Assembly (NCBI GenBank): GCA_930367205.1
Contig: OV884011.1
Location: 110,289,139-110,353,138 of the forward strand
Length of the DNA: 64,000 bases
From: Acanthosoma haemorrhoidale
Lineage: Eukaryota; Arthropoda; Insecta; Hemiptera; Acanthosomatidae
Direction of reading: 5' to 3'
In this document: piece by piece, positions 10,360 through 21,998 of the stretch
How positions within the stretch are numbered: the stretch's first letter is position 1
How the letters are laid out: each line of letters starts with the position of its first letter
The notes under the pieces: generated by a model
Database searches by the model: none
Told to the model about the DNA's origin: nothing
The model's input: only the letters and a program-made list of their open reading frames with translations
Translations under genes and position numbers: made by a program

Positions 10360-13300
10360 TAACCAGATAAGAATCTATTTCTTGTTAAAAATGCAGTGAA
10401 TAAAAATAATACTGTGGGCTAATAAAATAGTCTATCTATAAAATCCCTCCCACAACTAGCTCACCAGCAGAAAAATAACACACGAACATGCAATTATGCA
10501 GCACAAGACATTCTCTATAAATATCATGACTGTGCATGTGATAATAATATAAATAATCTATGTTTATAAAACGTATCACATTATTATAATATTCATTATT
10601 CATCTTAAATTCTGCATGCATGTGTTTCTACATAAAATCTTTAATAATAGAATATCTATCTTAAATATAATAAATGCTATTGGAATTTTACATCGTATCC
10701 ATTTTAGAATTATTAACTAAAGATAACGCAAAAGCAGTAGTTTTTCGTTTAATTGCATTCTCTGATTTACATAAATACGGTGCTTTGCCTCCCCGGTTTT
10801 ATTAGCTAAGCAATAAAGTGCAGCAATAAGTGTAATTGGAACAAAATCCAATCATTGTCAATAGTTTACCGCGCATTGATTCTTTCCGAAATTGGAAACG
10901 CTTCGTGTTTTCACCCGTGTACCCATCTGCTTGTCTGACTTTCCTGGAATGTAGAGACATTAATTTATGCACGGGGTACCCATATTGTAAACTAAAACAA
11001 GAAAATTGAAGATGTCTTCGAAAATAAATGATTAAGTGTCATCAATTTATCAATAATTAGGTAAATAATTATGTTTTTCCCATGGGAAACTGTTACTGTT
11101 GTAATGCCAATTTGCAATTATTGGTATAATTATTGTATAAATATTTCAAATATTTTAATATAATGTCATAACAAGGACCAACAAGCTCCCAAAAATTTCA
11201 GTGAGGGGTCATTTCCTGTTTCTTAGTTCAGCCTCTGTGCCCTCACGTGTACGTTGCTTATAAAATTTATATAATAATTATTAATTTATATAGGGATGAT
11301 CGTCACTTTAGCAGGGAAAGTCATTTCGTAGAGCCCCCAACTTGGGGTGGTGCCAACTTTGAACCTACCAGTATATGTTTTCTTGAAACTGAAAATTATA
11401 GATATTTAATTGAAATTTTATTATTTTTTCAGGTTTCGTTGGGTTTTTTTTTTAATAACCGAAACCCTATATTCACCAGCGTTTGTTCGCTCCCTGTTAG
11501 AGCTAGAAAAATGAAATGAAAAATTAGGAATAGTCTAGTCTTGGACAATTCCAACATCTCTTGAATAGTAATATCTAATTTATGTTTTTCCATGTTCAAC
11601 CAAATGTAATTAAACAATCCTATAAAAAAAAATCATTAAAATCATGTTCACAATCAAGCCTGTATTTTAGAACCTTGAAATTTTGGAATGTTATCTAATA
11701 TCACTATAGACTACTGTTGCTAGAAATAAAATTAAACCTATACAAAAATAATGAAGATTCGTTAATTAATTTTTTACTAATAAATAATGAATATTTTCCT
11801 ATAATATTGAGTATGGTATTGAGTTTAATATCTTTGATTAAATACTAATTAATTCTGATACTTATCGCCTGTTTGGACTCGACTGGACTACAATCAGGAA
11901 TTTACTTAAAACCGTTTTTGCAACCACAATAAAATCCTTAATTTTTACGATTCATCCACTTGAAGTGATTTATTACTTCTCCTGAAGAAAAAAAAAAATA
12001 CAATATATCCTCATCGAAACATAAAAACCTCTTCTTTTACAGTTCAAGGCTAAGCCCTTGGATCAACTACATTTTTAATCAAGTGTCTACTCATTCCCTC
12101 TCACGAGGAAAAGCTCAACCCGGGGTATACTGTTAGTAACTAGATGCAGTTAAGTAGAGCAGACTATTCTTTGTTCCCTTTGCTGCGAGCATTTCAAACA
12201 AATGTACATAAAGCAGCAATCTGCCAAAGGAGTGTGTGATCGTTATAAAAACAACAACAAAAAACGGTGTTCTTACAATAGAGGCTATACTGTTATTCCA
12301 ATGTCAAGAAATACCAAAGCCTTACATTGCTACCCGAAAAAAAAGGAGGAAAGCCTACTGAATAGATAACTCTGGACATAACACTTTGAGAATAAGCGAA
12401 TACAATTGAGAGGACCATATCATTCCTACTTCTCCGTCTCCCAGAAACGATTGATCTAGTTCTACTCCTTTACATTTGAAATATTCAGAACTGTAACGAT
12501 AAACACTGCATAAGCCCCAAATAAAGGATTATGTGTTTCTCGATAAGCCCCAATGCTCCCGTACGTGATTTTACTATAAATGCCAAATTTTTGGAGGAAG
12601 AAACATAATTTACTCCTAATCCTGAACATTTAGAGAGCTGAATAAGAATAGTCCAGAGCTCTAGATTCCTAAATGTTCAGGCGGTGTTGAAAATACTCTG
12701 TGAAGATGTAAAGCACGAATCAAGTTCAAACTTTTAGTGATAATTTATGTTGTTATTTCGAATGCATGAATGAAAAACAAACTTTACTCTGCGACTACCT
12801 ACGAAGTAACTTTAGAATAACTTTAATTATTACATTATGAAGTCTGATTCTGGAATTAAGAATAATTAAGCAAATTCAAATATAATAATAATTAATAAAA
12901 CAAATAAAATATGTTTTCTTCATGATAATCTGTCTGAAGGGTATAGAGGTGATGTAAGTAAGAAGTGAAGGACGATAAAAAATGGCAGAGGGAGGGTATT
13001 CCACATGTTTGCGCTCGGGAAATGAAGGAGCATTATAAGAAGGAATATAGAGGCCAGCAGGACCGTCCCTGGTGTTTGTGAGTATGAGTGTGAGGATTTG
13101 AACCGTAGGTACTTGAATATGAGAATATGATGGACGAATTAATGATTTGTGTGCTTATTGTTTATGGGCCGGTGAATAAAGCAAATTAAGTCTTGAGTAA
13201 TAAACTGGTTAGTGACACGGGAATCCCTGGGAGACTCAAAGACAAATTTAAAAAAACAGTTCACCTGTTACTTCAATCTGCCGTCGAGTTGAGCCGAGGG

Positions 13301-14589
13301 ACCAAAGTACACCACCATGAGGGATGAAATTAGCAATTTGGGGGTTTTCATGGAAATTATTATTCCGGGTACGATGTACTTGTTTTTAGGGTAGTGGTAA
13401 ATAATAATTAATAAATAAATAATAAATTCAGTCATCTCATCCATCGATTATTATAATAAATAATGTCATATCCTCATATATCAGAACTCAAAGTTAGGTA
13501 AGTCCAAATTATCTTTAACAACTTATAAATAAGAGTTTAGTCCATGTTATTTCCATATTATTAAAGAAATGGCCCCACAATCAAGGTCCGTAAATATGTT
13601 CTTTGACCTTTGTATTACGGACGGTTTGACCTCAAGTCTAAGGAAAAGGTATGTTTTTCAAAGAATGAATAAATGATGTACGTCTTCCCACGTAAAATTG
13701 TATTACAAAGACGTTTACCTGTAGCTTCTATTTCAAATGATAAAGAACATAACATAAACAAGAATTAACATTCATCCACAAATATGATTGAAAATCTGCT
13801 GACGCACTCCAAAAATAAATAAATTATATGGAATGGATCATTACGAATTTAACAGCTCAATGAAACTTGCATCAAATTTAAATTTATTCTTGGAATAAAT
13901 TGGCTTTTGGCGTGTATTATAAAGGCAGGGCGTATAAATGCCTACAAAGTAAGATATCTTAAGATAGCACTAATGTGGAATGAGCTCAAAAGTAATGGAT
14001 AATGTGAAAGGTGCCGAACATCAAAATCGTGTTTACAGCTCTAAGCAAACCGGTGATTTTTTTTTTTAATGTATAGTGTTTTTCATAGTGGTTTTTGATG
14101 AGGAAGCAATGCTAGAAATATGTTACTGTGAAAAAAAAAGTAAGTTCCATTATTCTGTTAAATAAAAAGATATTTGTCCTAGCATATCGTGTATATTAAC
14201 ATTAATAATAATAGCATGCTCAATAAGAATATGAATAATATTTTGGGAGTTTAGTGGACTATAATATCAAAAAAAATATTAAATCGAATTCATGAAATTT
14301 TTTTTTTAATGTTTAAATAAAAAAGGTGAGCCGTGGTTACGAATTTATACGTACGCTGCCAATTGGGCGTCTTAGACAACCTTCTTTTGAATCTGTATGC
14401 TTTTAAAAAATAATTCGATAAAACTTAAAGAATCAATCAAGTGACGTTAATTAATAAAATCGTCGTAACCCTTGATTGCTTGATACTGCGCACCTATAGT
14501 TTTTACAATTTTTAACCTTTATAATATAAACAAAAATTAAACTAGAAGTTAATTATTTCTTCCTCAATATAATACCTACTTCGAAAGAG
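10360..14589. other. Long AT-rich stretch without recognised genes
   Basis: No motif-bearing open frame on either strand. Minor structure: an imperfect hairpin at 12622-12680 (CCTGAACATTTAG and its complement), T/A homopolymers near 10300, 11985, 14059 and 14299, and a possible highly decayed non-LTR C-terminal region on the minus strand around 12950-13330 that is too weak to call. Confidence 0.4.
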
Positions 14590-14837
14590 CTGTGGATCGA
14601 AAAAATGATGGCGTTTCTGTCGACTATATTAACGGTGCAGCTAGCGAAGGAGAGCGGAAGAAAGGACGGCCTACCAAGAGAACGCACATTTTTAGAATGT
14701 GCCCAAGAAATGGTGGATACCAGTGCCAGAGAAGAAGAGACCACATTCGGCGAGGAAAAAATGGGCTGGAAAAGAGTGCCGTATAGAAGGCCCTAAACCA
14801 AGCCAGCCACATGGATGAAGAAGAAGGTGGAGTATGG

Positions 14838-14886
<49 letters not shown>

Positions 14887-15245
14887 AACGGCGGAAGAAA
14901 GAAGCCAAGGAAATGCGGAACACTTTAGGAGGCGAGAAGACAGGAAATGCTATGAATGTGGGAAGGCAGGACACTCGGTAGCACAGTGCGCACGCACTAG
15001 GTGCTTTGAATGTGACACCGAGGGGCACGTAACCAGGCAGTGACCATATATGATGCGACGCAGAGATGAGAACAGAGCAGAACCGATGAAGATAAACGCT
15101 CAGAGAGTGGGGAGGAGGGAGAGACCACAGTCGGAAGAGTCAGAGACCTCAGGAACTTCCGAGACGGAATAAGATAGGGAAGAACCAGGAAACGGAACGG
15201 GCTGGGGAAGTGGCAGTGGCCGGAGAAGCGGTCGACGACAAATAC
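14590..15245 (+). pseudogene. Gypsy gag fragment, related to the 47-52 kb element
   Basis: The frame at 14605 reads MMAFLSTILTVQLAKESGRK, which aligns with MAFLATILKVQLARKTGRK encoded at 48,374 in the complete Gypsy element, and it continues to a zinc-knuckle pair near 14946-15040: CYECGKAGHSVAQC followed by CFECDTEGHVTRQ. Gag knuckles package element RNA. This copy preserves the cysteines and histidines better than the complete element does. A GA microsatellite at 14842-14885 is inserted before the knuckles and reads as an Arg-Glu run. There are no LTRs and no pol, so it is an orphan internal fragment. Confidence 0.7.
14842..14885. repeat. GA dinucleotide microsatellite
   Basis: An uninterrupted GA run of about 22 units within the gag fragment. 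In the gag frame it encodes alternating Arg and Glu. Confidence 0.95.
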
Positions 15246-15423
15246 ACAAACACTTGACGTATTGTGGCATTTAAATACCCAATCTTAAGAGTAGAGGGGG
15301 AATTTCGTTTCACCATAGCACCATGATGATGAGTAGATTCGGCTATGCCGATAATGGGTTGGAGCCGGAGGTGGCAATATCAATGGCGGTAATGGCATTA
15401 TTAATGGATCTATTTAGAAAACT

Positions 15424-16935
15424 TTTTTTTTTTTTTCTTAGGGAACAATAAAAGTAATTTATTTGGGGTGAGCGGATCCTTTTACTAGGATTACCTGTTT
15501 GAAGCTGAAGGGAGGGAATTAAGGAGTGTGGGAAGCCTCGGTAGAGGTGGAAATGTTGCGGTGCAGTGGTGAGAGTCCACTGAAGGCTGAGCCTCGAGTC
15601 TCTCTAGGCATGTAGTGGAAGCTCATTCAGTTGGAAAGCAGTGATGGGTGCCCGTCAGAGGCTTGTTGTTGGTTGGCCAAGGGCCGTAATGCCCACCATT
15701 TGGTCTGCTTTCCCTGCTAGAGAGTTGCCATCTTGCCGGTAGTGGTGGAGGTGTCAGGTCTTGGAATAGAGGGTCTTGGCAATGTTTCATCGAGTTGAAG
15801 AATTTGATGTGTCTTCTTCTGATGGCTTCGGTGATGGTAGGGACCTCGAACTTTTCATGGATGTCAGGAGCCTTCATTTCACGAAAAGGGGTATGCCTTA
15901 CTGCCGAGTGCAGGATGTTGTTCTGGAAGCTCTGGAGTCGAGTTATTGTGCTAGTGTGAAGGAATTGGAAGAGTGGTGTCCCAAACAGTAGAGCTGGCCT
16001 CAGGACGCTCTTATATAATAACAGTTTCAGCCAAAGAGATATAGCCAGGCTTCTGATGAGATGCTGGAGAGAGTAGTAAGTCCTACTCTTTTCAACTTCT
16101 TCTGCAGGTGTGTCTAGAACATCATGTGTCTGACTAGATTGATGCCGAGGTAGCATATGCTGTTGGAAAGTTTGCATTTAGTCCAGTTTATGGTGAAGCT
16201 GGTTGGACGCTTCCGTTTTCCCTGCTGGAGGGAGAAGACGATCCCTTGAGTTTTAGCCGGGTTAACCTGAATATGGACAGCTCGTAGCCTGTCGGTGATT
16301 AACTGACTGGCACCCTCTGCAGCCTTTAGAGCTTTCGCGGGGTTGAGGCTGGTGCTGTACACCCCTATATTGTCCGCATATGCCGCCACCTCACAATTGG
16401 AGTATAATGGTCCTACTATGTGCGTGGTGTAGATGTTGAAGAGTAGAGGTCCCAGCACAGACCCTTGGGGAACTCCGACGATGAAATCTTTTCTGGTGGT
16501 TGATATGGCTCCTATTCGTACAGAAAAGGTTCTGCCTGCTAGATAGGAAGTCATGATGTTCTGGAGTTGCGCAGGAAACGCGTGCTCGTTCAGGCGTCGC
16601 AGGAGTGTACGATGATCTACAGAGTCGAATGCTTTCGTACAGTCAAGGGAGATCATCGCAGTGACTCAGTTGTTTCGCATGTTCGTTGCAATGTGCCGCT
16701 GCAGTTTCATTACATTGCAGTCCAAGCTGAGTCCTTTACTGAAGCCGCTCTCTTGAGGTGGTATAATGTCTTGAGCGTCACAGTGTCTGGTGAGATAGCC
16801 GTAGAGAATCCTCTCGTATATTTTTGATAATTGGGTCAGCAGACTGATGTGCCTGTAGTGAGCTGGCTCATATCCATTCTTGGCTGGTTTCAATAGTGGG
16901 ACGACGACGGCGTGCTTCTACGTCTGGGGAAAGTA
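15424..16935 (-). mobile_element. 5'-truncated non-LTR retrotransposon, second family (JkB)
   Basis: A minus-strand element runs from the start of the RT domain (about 16,930) to an A-tail (T-run at 15423-15436). It differs clearly from JkA in protein sequence. Its 3' UTR (15,440-15,620) resembles the short A-tailed repeats at 16,966, 18,140 and 54,245, linking those repeats to this lineage. The 5' end is lost at the RT fingers, as in ordinary 5' truncation. Confidence 0.8.
15623..16932 (-). pseudogene. Reverse transcriptase of JkB, inactivated
   Basis: Three overlapping frame pieces make up one RT. 16,893-16,666 encodes PLLKP-, HYRHISLLTQLSKIYERIL and QESGFSKG (fingers). 16,656-16,114 encodes MISLDCTKAFDSVDH (catalytic block A), GVPQGSVLGPLLFNIYT, AYADNIGVYS (the catalytic block C, with Asn in place of the second Asp) and LQVNPAKT-type thumb. 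16,177-15,623 encodes the C-terminal region (LLYKSVLRPALLFGTPLF). At least two frameshifts separate them, and the YADD to YADN change alone should abolish polymerase activity. The overall order matches Jockey-superfamily RTs. No endonuclease or ORF1 remains. Confidence 0.8.
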
Positions 16936-16965
16936 GTGTAGTCTACTTATTATTAAGTAGAAAAC

Positions 16966-17136
16966 CTTTTTCTTTTTTTTTTTTTTAAACTTAGCTCTTG
17001 ACTGGAAATATAGGATGTAGGAAAAATAAAGGAAATTATTTTGGATGATGGGTGCCTTTCACTAAGGGGAGTCCTATTTGAAGGTATTATGAGAAGGATA
17101 TGAGGTGTGGGATGCCTAAAAGAGGCGGGTGGATTC
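16966..17136 (-). mobile_element. Short A-tailed retroposon with 11-bp target duplication
   Basis: The body ends on the minus strand in a poly(A) tail (T-run at 16,970-16,985). It is bracketed by AAGTAGAAAAC at 16,955-16,965 and again at 17,137-17,147, a clear target-site duplication. The body matches 18,140-18,338 (opposite orientation) and 54,245-54,400. It is either a very short 5'-truncated copy of a JkB-like LINE 3' UTR or a SINE using that tail. It inserted beside the A-tail of the neighbouring RT relic. Confidence 0.8.
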
Positions 17137-17147
17137 AAGTAGAAAAC

Positions 17148-17740
17148 TTTTTTTTTTTTTTTCAAAACCTCAAAATATTACAATGAACAAAAAAATATAT
17201 AGAGATATAGAGCAAGCCGTTAAGACTTCGTGCGTGTTAGCTTCAACTTCTTCGTAAAATGGTTACTAAAATGGAGATGTCTGTCCATTTTAATTCCCAG
17301 ATATACTAGGCTGTTGGCTGGTGAATTTTCCTCCGTTCCTACTATGTAACTAGTAGGGAGCGGTCTTTTTCCTTTTTAGAAAGAGAAAATTACGCAGTCA
17401 GTCTTACCCGCGTTTACAGAGATATTGAGTCTCCCCAATCTCTCACTGATCTGGTTACAGGCTACTTCAGCCTGTCTTAGAGCTACCTTGGCACTCATGT
17501 TGCTACTGTACACCACTATGTCATCTGCTCCACAGGTCAGTGGCACAGCTTCGGAAAAGCTATCACCCATCCGCACCCGTAACGATCTGTTTTTCAGGAA
17601 GCTAGCCAGAATTAAATAGAGTTGTTCCGGGCACTCCCGGTCGCAGAGCATTTGACACAGTGTCCCGTGAGACACCGAGTCGAACGCTTGGGTGCAATCA
17701 ATGGAAATCATAGCCGTGGCTATGGTTCTATTCATATTAT
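17148..17740 (-). pseudogene. Third non-LTR RT relic with internal deletion (JkC)
   Basis: Minus-strand frame 17,735-17,376 encodes MISIDCTQAFDSVSH (RT block A), LASFLKNRSLRVRMG, and then jumps directly from SEAVPLTCG to ADDIVVYSS, the catalytic ADD block. The region that should carry the VPQGSVLGP motif is missing, so about 35 residues were deleted in frame. The thumb-like LNISVNAGKTD follows. An A-tail (T-run 17,148-17,161) marks the 3' end. It is related to JkB but not the same sequence. Confidence 0.7.
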
Positions 17741-17849
17741 GGCTAGCTTCTGACTATACTATCAGAAGGGGGTGCTCTGTGCTCATACTGGATTTGGTCT
17801 CTGACTCAGGAGCTCGGGCTTATATAGGAGGCCAGCCAGTAGGGTATGC

Positions 17850-18075
17850 GATAGTAAGACAGCAATCGAGATTACCGAGAACACTTCCTTGGAGGCACAA
17901 AAATTACAAATTAAGACTAAAAAGCAGTTAGATCGAACAGACCGGAAACTAAAGTGTTGGAATTGTGGGTGACCTCACGTTTATTCCCGATGCTCTCTAC
18001 CACGAAAACAGTTTTGTTATCGCTGCGTAACCTCTGGGGTATCTATCGGTAAATGAGGAAAACTACCAAGGGGAT
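17850..18075 (+). pseudogene. Gypsy gag C terminus with zinc knuckle
   Basis: Around 17,930-18,060 the sequence encodes DRKLKCWNCG, an in-frame stop in place of the next residue, then PHVYSRC and KQFCYRC. This is the CX2CX4HX4C knuckle of Gypsy nucleocapsid with one nonsense change inside it, followed by the start of a second knuckle. Knuckles bind the genomic RNA during packaging. Confidence 0.6.
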
Positions 18076-18139
18076 CGGAAGTAAGGGTCATTCCCATTCC
18101 CATAATCTCAGTTGACCCAGTTACCATGTCACTTTCTAC

Positions 18140-18340
18140 CGAACCTAATACCGTATCACCCTCGGTAGACTCTCGCTACCTTCCTGATTCCACCCGCCTC
18201 CATTAGGCATTCCACACCCTATATCCTTCTCATACATCCTTCAAATACATCCTCCCCTTAGTGAAAGGCACTCATTAGCCCAAAATAATTTTCCCACATC
18301 CTATTTTATAAGTTTAGAGCTGTGAAAAAAAAAAAAAAAA
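18140..18340 (+). mobile_element. A-tailed retroposon inserted in the Gypsy relic
   Basis: The body (GGTAGACTCTCGCTACCTTC near 18,157, then CCACCCGCC, AGTGAAAGGCA, CCAAAATAATTT) matches the minus-strand copies at 16,966-17,136 and 54,245-54,440 and ends in an A16 tail at 18,325-18,340. It splits gag from protease. The left boundary is uncertain and no clear target duplication was found. Confidence 0.65.
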
Positions 18341-18369
18341 TATATCTATAAGCAATTATATGTGGCTGT

Positions 18370-18698
18370 GAAATTAGGGAAACGTGGCCAATGTTTTGAA
18401 CGCACATACTTGGCTCTTTTTGATTCCGGCGCTACAATATCCTTGGTTGGGCTAGAAGGGGTGAAAATCTTTAGCCAAATTGGGGTATGTCGCAGAGTCT
18501 GTAGCGGAATCCCAGGTCTATGTCGCTGATGGAAGTAAATATGTAGTGAATCAGCGATATATAGTGCCGATTACCGTAGAAGAGAGAACTTTCCACACCG
18601 AATTCTATGTACTATTCCCGCTTCCGTTTTCTTTTATTTTGGGGCTAGACTTTCTATCGAACTATAATATGTGCACGTACTTCCAGGAAGAAACCTGA
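18370..18698 (+). pseudogene. Gypsy aspartic protease (retropepsin)
   Basis: The frame up to about 18,475 reads VAVKLGKRGQCFE and then LALFDSGATISLVG, the catalytic DSGA motif. After a small frameshift the next frame (18,480-18,698) reads through to FILGLDFL, the conserved C-terminal block. Retropepsin cleaves the gag-pol polyprotein. The catalytic residues remain but the frame is split. Confidence 0.7.
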
Positions 18699-18749
18699 TC
18701 GTTTCACGATGACCCTAAACGTCGATATCGCTTTTGCCGTGAGATTGCA

Positions 18750-19510
18750 TTGAAAGACAGTGAGACTCCAGGCCTATGCGGTATAGGCATGATTTGTCCT
18801 TCGGAACGGAGTGTTTTGGAAAGGGTCGTGAAGGAAGATTGGGCTACCATCGAATGTTCTCCAGGTTTAACAACCTGTATAAGTCATAAAGTTGATGTAA
18901 AAGATGCCCAACCTATCAAGCAACGATCCTACCACTACTCACCTAAAGTACATGAGGCAATGTACAGCGAATTAGACCGAATGTTGGGGGAGAACTTGGT
19001 AGAGCCCTGTCAATCTCCATGGTCTTCACCAGTGGTCATGGTACGAAAAAGGATCAGGCTACCGTTTTTGTACCGACTTTCGCAAAGTAAATCAAGTGAC
19101 TTGTAAAGATTCGTATCCCATGCCCCACATGACATCTCTACTAGATGGACTTCGACAAGCGAGATATCTATCAAAATTTGACCTCAAGCAAGCATTTTTC
19201 CAAGTTCCACTTGCAGACGAAAATAGTAAATAGATGTAAAGACTGCCTTTACAGTACCAGGTAGAGGTTTATTTCCATTTAACGTAATGCCATTTGGGGT
19301 AACCAATTCTCCCGCGACATTTCAAAGATTAGCAGATTCAATATTTGGACCCGAGCTTTACCCGTATGTGGTAGTAGTATGATATCTTAGTATGTACTCC
19401 AACGTTAAAGTTACATCTGGATATGCTCAAGGAAGTGTTCCGAAGATTCCATGGTTCAGGCTTGCGTGTCAACCCGGATGTAATGTGACTTTGGATGCAC
19501 AGAAGTTAGA
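18750..19510 (+). pseudogene. Gypsy reverse transcriptase, broken
   Basis: Blocks in order: KQRSYHYSPKVHEAMYSELD and EPCQSPWSSPVVMV (18,920-19,040), FCTDFRKVNQVTCKD after a frameshift, YLSKFDLKQAFFQVPL (19,165-19,215), PFGVTNSPATF near 19,290, and the catalytic region at 19,376-19,410. There the Y-x-D-D box is damaged: part of it is deleted and only DILVCTPTLK remains readable. Several stops follow. Enzymatic activity is not possible from this copy. Confidence 0.75.
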
Positions 19511-19513
19511 TAT

Positions 19514-20113
19514 TTGGGATATCTAATAAATAGGAATGGCATGAGTGTTGACCCTGACAAGGTTAACGCTGTTACATCGATTCCACCTACAGACAATGAA
19601 GCGGAGCTTAGAAGGTTCCTTGGAATGGCTGGCTGGTACCGCCGATTCATAAAGGATTTTTCCACAGTCGTATCCCCGCTTACATCATTTCTCAAACGGA
19701 AAACTAATTGGGTTTGGTCGGGAGAACAAGACAATTCTTTCAATACTCTGAAGACTACTTTGACTGAAGCCCCAATACTAGCTAGACCTGATTTTGAGCA
19801 ACCTTTTCAATTACAAACGGACGCCAGTGAAACAGGTCTTGGAGCTGTATTAACTCAAATACAAGATGACGAAGAAAGAGTAATCGCCATTTGTTCTCGT
19901 ACATTGAATGCCACAGAAAGAAATTATTCCGTTACCGAAAAGGAATGTCTTGCTGTATTATTTGGGATAGAGAAGAATCGTCACTATTTGGAAGGATACC
20001 CATTTACTGTCATTACCGACCACGCTAGTCTCAAGTGGCTGTTGAATCTGAAAAACCCCTCAGGACGTTTGGCCAGATGGGCTCTTAGACCCCATCTAAC
20101 CATACGAGCTTAA
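19514..20113 (+). pseudogene. Gypsy RT connection and RNase H
   Basis: A 199-codon open frame. It starts in the RT thumb (LRRFLGMAGWYRRFI), then a tether, then RNase H: LQTDASETGLGAVL carries the first catalytic Asp, ERNYSVTEKECLAV the Glu, and VITDHASLKWL the next Asp. Gypsy RNase H degrades RNA in the RNA-DNA hybrid. It is one of the best-preserved parts of this relic. A frameshift near 20,100 separates it from the linker (KFNTVADALSR). Confidence 0.8.
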
Positions 20114-20376
20114 AATCGAATACCGCAAAGGGAAATTTAACACCGTAGCAGACGCGTTATCACGCATAAATACAATTTCCGTTTTATCAACCCCAGGTCC
20201 TATTACATCTATCGAAACGTCTTTCGGGAACATACCACCATCTGGTGATGCATGGTATGATCAGAAACGCTATCGAGTCCACCAAAACCCAGAAAATCAC
20301 CCAAGATGGAGTATAAAAGAGGGACAGTTATTATACCATCGGAAGAACCCATTAAAAGAAGACCTAGAAGACCCCA

Positions 20377-21190
20377 GTGAAGAGTGGAAAGTTGTTCGTA
20401 CCGCAACACCTTCGAAAACAAATATTACATGATAATCATTATCATACACAATCGGGACACTTGGGAATAGAGAAAACGATGGCCAGGATTAACCAGCTGA
20501 ATTATTGGCCAGGAATGTATAACGATATTAGCAAATACGTGACGCAATGTGAAACATGCCAAAAGGTAAAACCCAACAATGGACCACCTCGTGGATTGAT
20601 GTACCCTCGTTACAACAAGCAACCATGGGAATTAGTATCGGTGAATATCGTGGGTCCCTACCCACGAAGCTCTAAAGGCAACGTATACTTCTTGTTCATG
20701 GATGTATTTAGCAGATGGGTGGAATTATGCCCAATACGAAAAATACGACACGAATGCTGGGACAATCAAAAAGGAGAAATTCAATTTGATCTTAATACAT
20801 CTCTCTATAGTTCAACTAAGTTCAGCCCAGCATTCTTGAATTTTGGAAGGGAGCTGAAGCCTCTGCATGATGTTTCCAAGATCGAGACATTGGAGGTACG
20901 GGAAGAGGAGCGCTCATCATGAGCTGGAAAGATGACACGACTACTGGAAGTACACCATGTAGCCGAGGAAAACTCCCTAAAGGCGAGTATGGAGCAGACC
21001 CGTCGGTACAACTTCAGACGCAGGAATGAACGCTTCACTCCAAGAGACCTGGTTCTCAGGAAAGCGTTCCAGCTCTCTTCAGCAGTGAACAGGGTTGCAG
21101 CCAAACTGTACCCCAACATCGAGGGTCCCTACACTGTCATATCTGTTACTGCAGGGGGCTTACCCTCACCGAGACGGACTTACCCGCTGG
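20377..21190 (+). pseudogene. Gypsy integrase with core deletion
   Basis: The N-terminal HHCC zinc domain is present (HTQSGHLGIEKTM, then CETCQKVK). In the core, the first catalytic Asp appears as Asn (LVSVNIVGP at about 20,635). After VELCPIRK the sequence jumps to SPAFLNFGRELKP, so the second Asp and the Glu of the D,D-35-E triad are deleted. From 20,932 a new frame encodes the C-terminal domain (PRDLVLRKAF, LYPNIEGPYTVI). Clearly non-functional. Confidence 0.8.
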
Positions 21191-21199
21191 AGGGGACTG

Positions 21200-21420
21200 T
21201 GTAACGGCCTTATTTATCACTTAGGTTTTGTCCGTCCAGTGCTGACGGATTGACTTAAGCCTTTGTGAGATTGTTGTTGTTGTAGAGAGACAAGTGGCGA
21301 GTGTGGAGATAGAAGGAGTTATAAAAATCTCTCTCTCAGTTTTTACCGATATTAACGTGTTGTATTTTGTTTCTTTAAAACAAAATAAAGAAGTGTTCCT
21401 TAGAACAGTGGGTGTCAACA
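21200..21420 (+). repeat. Probable 3' LTR of the 17.7-21.4 kb Gypsy relic
   Basis: Begins TGTAACGG right after a purine-rich tract (GGAGGGGAC at 21,190) and ends ...GTGTCAACA, giving the usual TG...CA. Inside are TTATAAAAA at 21,319, an initiator-like TCAGT at 21,336 and AATAAA at 21,384. The end at 21,420 is tentative because another ACA lies at 21,449. No partner LTR was found in the window. Confidence 0.5.
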
Positions 21421-21998
21421 TTTATCATTTAATTACCCTGGAGCTAACAAAAAAATACTACTGCACATCATCATCATAGTTGTCTCAGTTATTCAAAACA
21501 GAGTTTCTATTATAAATACTCGGCTATTTCAGATGCCCCATCTCCTAAATATATATTGTAACATACCTCGTTTCCATTACATATATTACATAGTATGTGA
21601 GCTCTTCCGGTGTCTATACCACTATTCTCAACTATCTCAATAAAATGAAGAAATAAGGCGTAATAGTTTAAAAATAAAAATCAATGTGAAATGATGGCTC
21701 ATACTTTAAATTTCATTGTAAAATAACTAACTTTTCTGTTGTTTCTTTTGGGTATTTCATATTAAAAAATTATACTTCAACTAGAATGTACACATTGTGT
21801 TTAGAAAAACAAAAAAAACTTCTTGTTTTACTAATGCTACTTTTTTATTTGGGATGGGTATAAGCTTCTCAAGCCCTTTGATTTTGGAGACACTGAACGT
21901 TTTTTTTATTGGTACTATATATCGATGCATATGCTTAAGTGAAATATCAAATTGCTCGATATATGTGTAGGCGATCGCCTCGAAACTACAGTCTCGGC

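Larger units (their letters stand above)
17745..21420 (+). mobile_element. Decayed Gypsy LTR retrotransposon with 3' LTR only
   Basis: A plus-strand relic carries gag knuckles, protease, RT, RNase H and integrase in the standard Ty3/Gypsy order, then a purine-rich tract and a probable 3' LTR. The 5' LTR and most of gag are missing at the junction with the RT relic at 17,740. A JkB-type A-tailed retroposon is inserted between gag and protease. It is a different Gypsy lineage from the 47-52 kb element, judging by its protein sequence and its LTR. Confidence 0.85.

Noticed and set aside
12950..13330. Minus-strand reading with WNTLP-like text, similar to the end of non-LTR ORF2 proteins
   Set aside because: Too many stops and no second conserved block; could be chance in AT-rich DNA.
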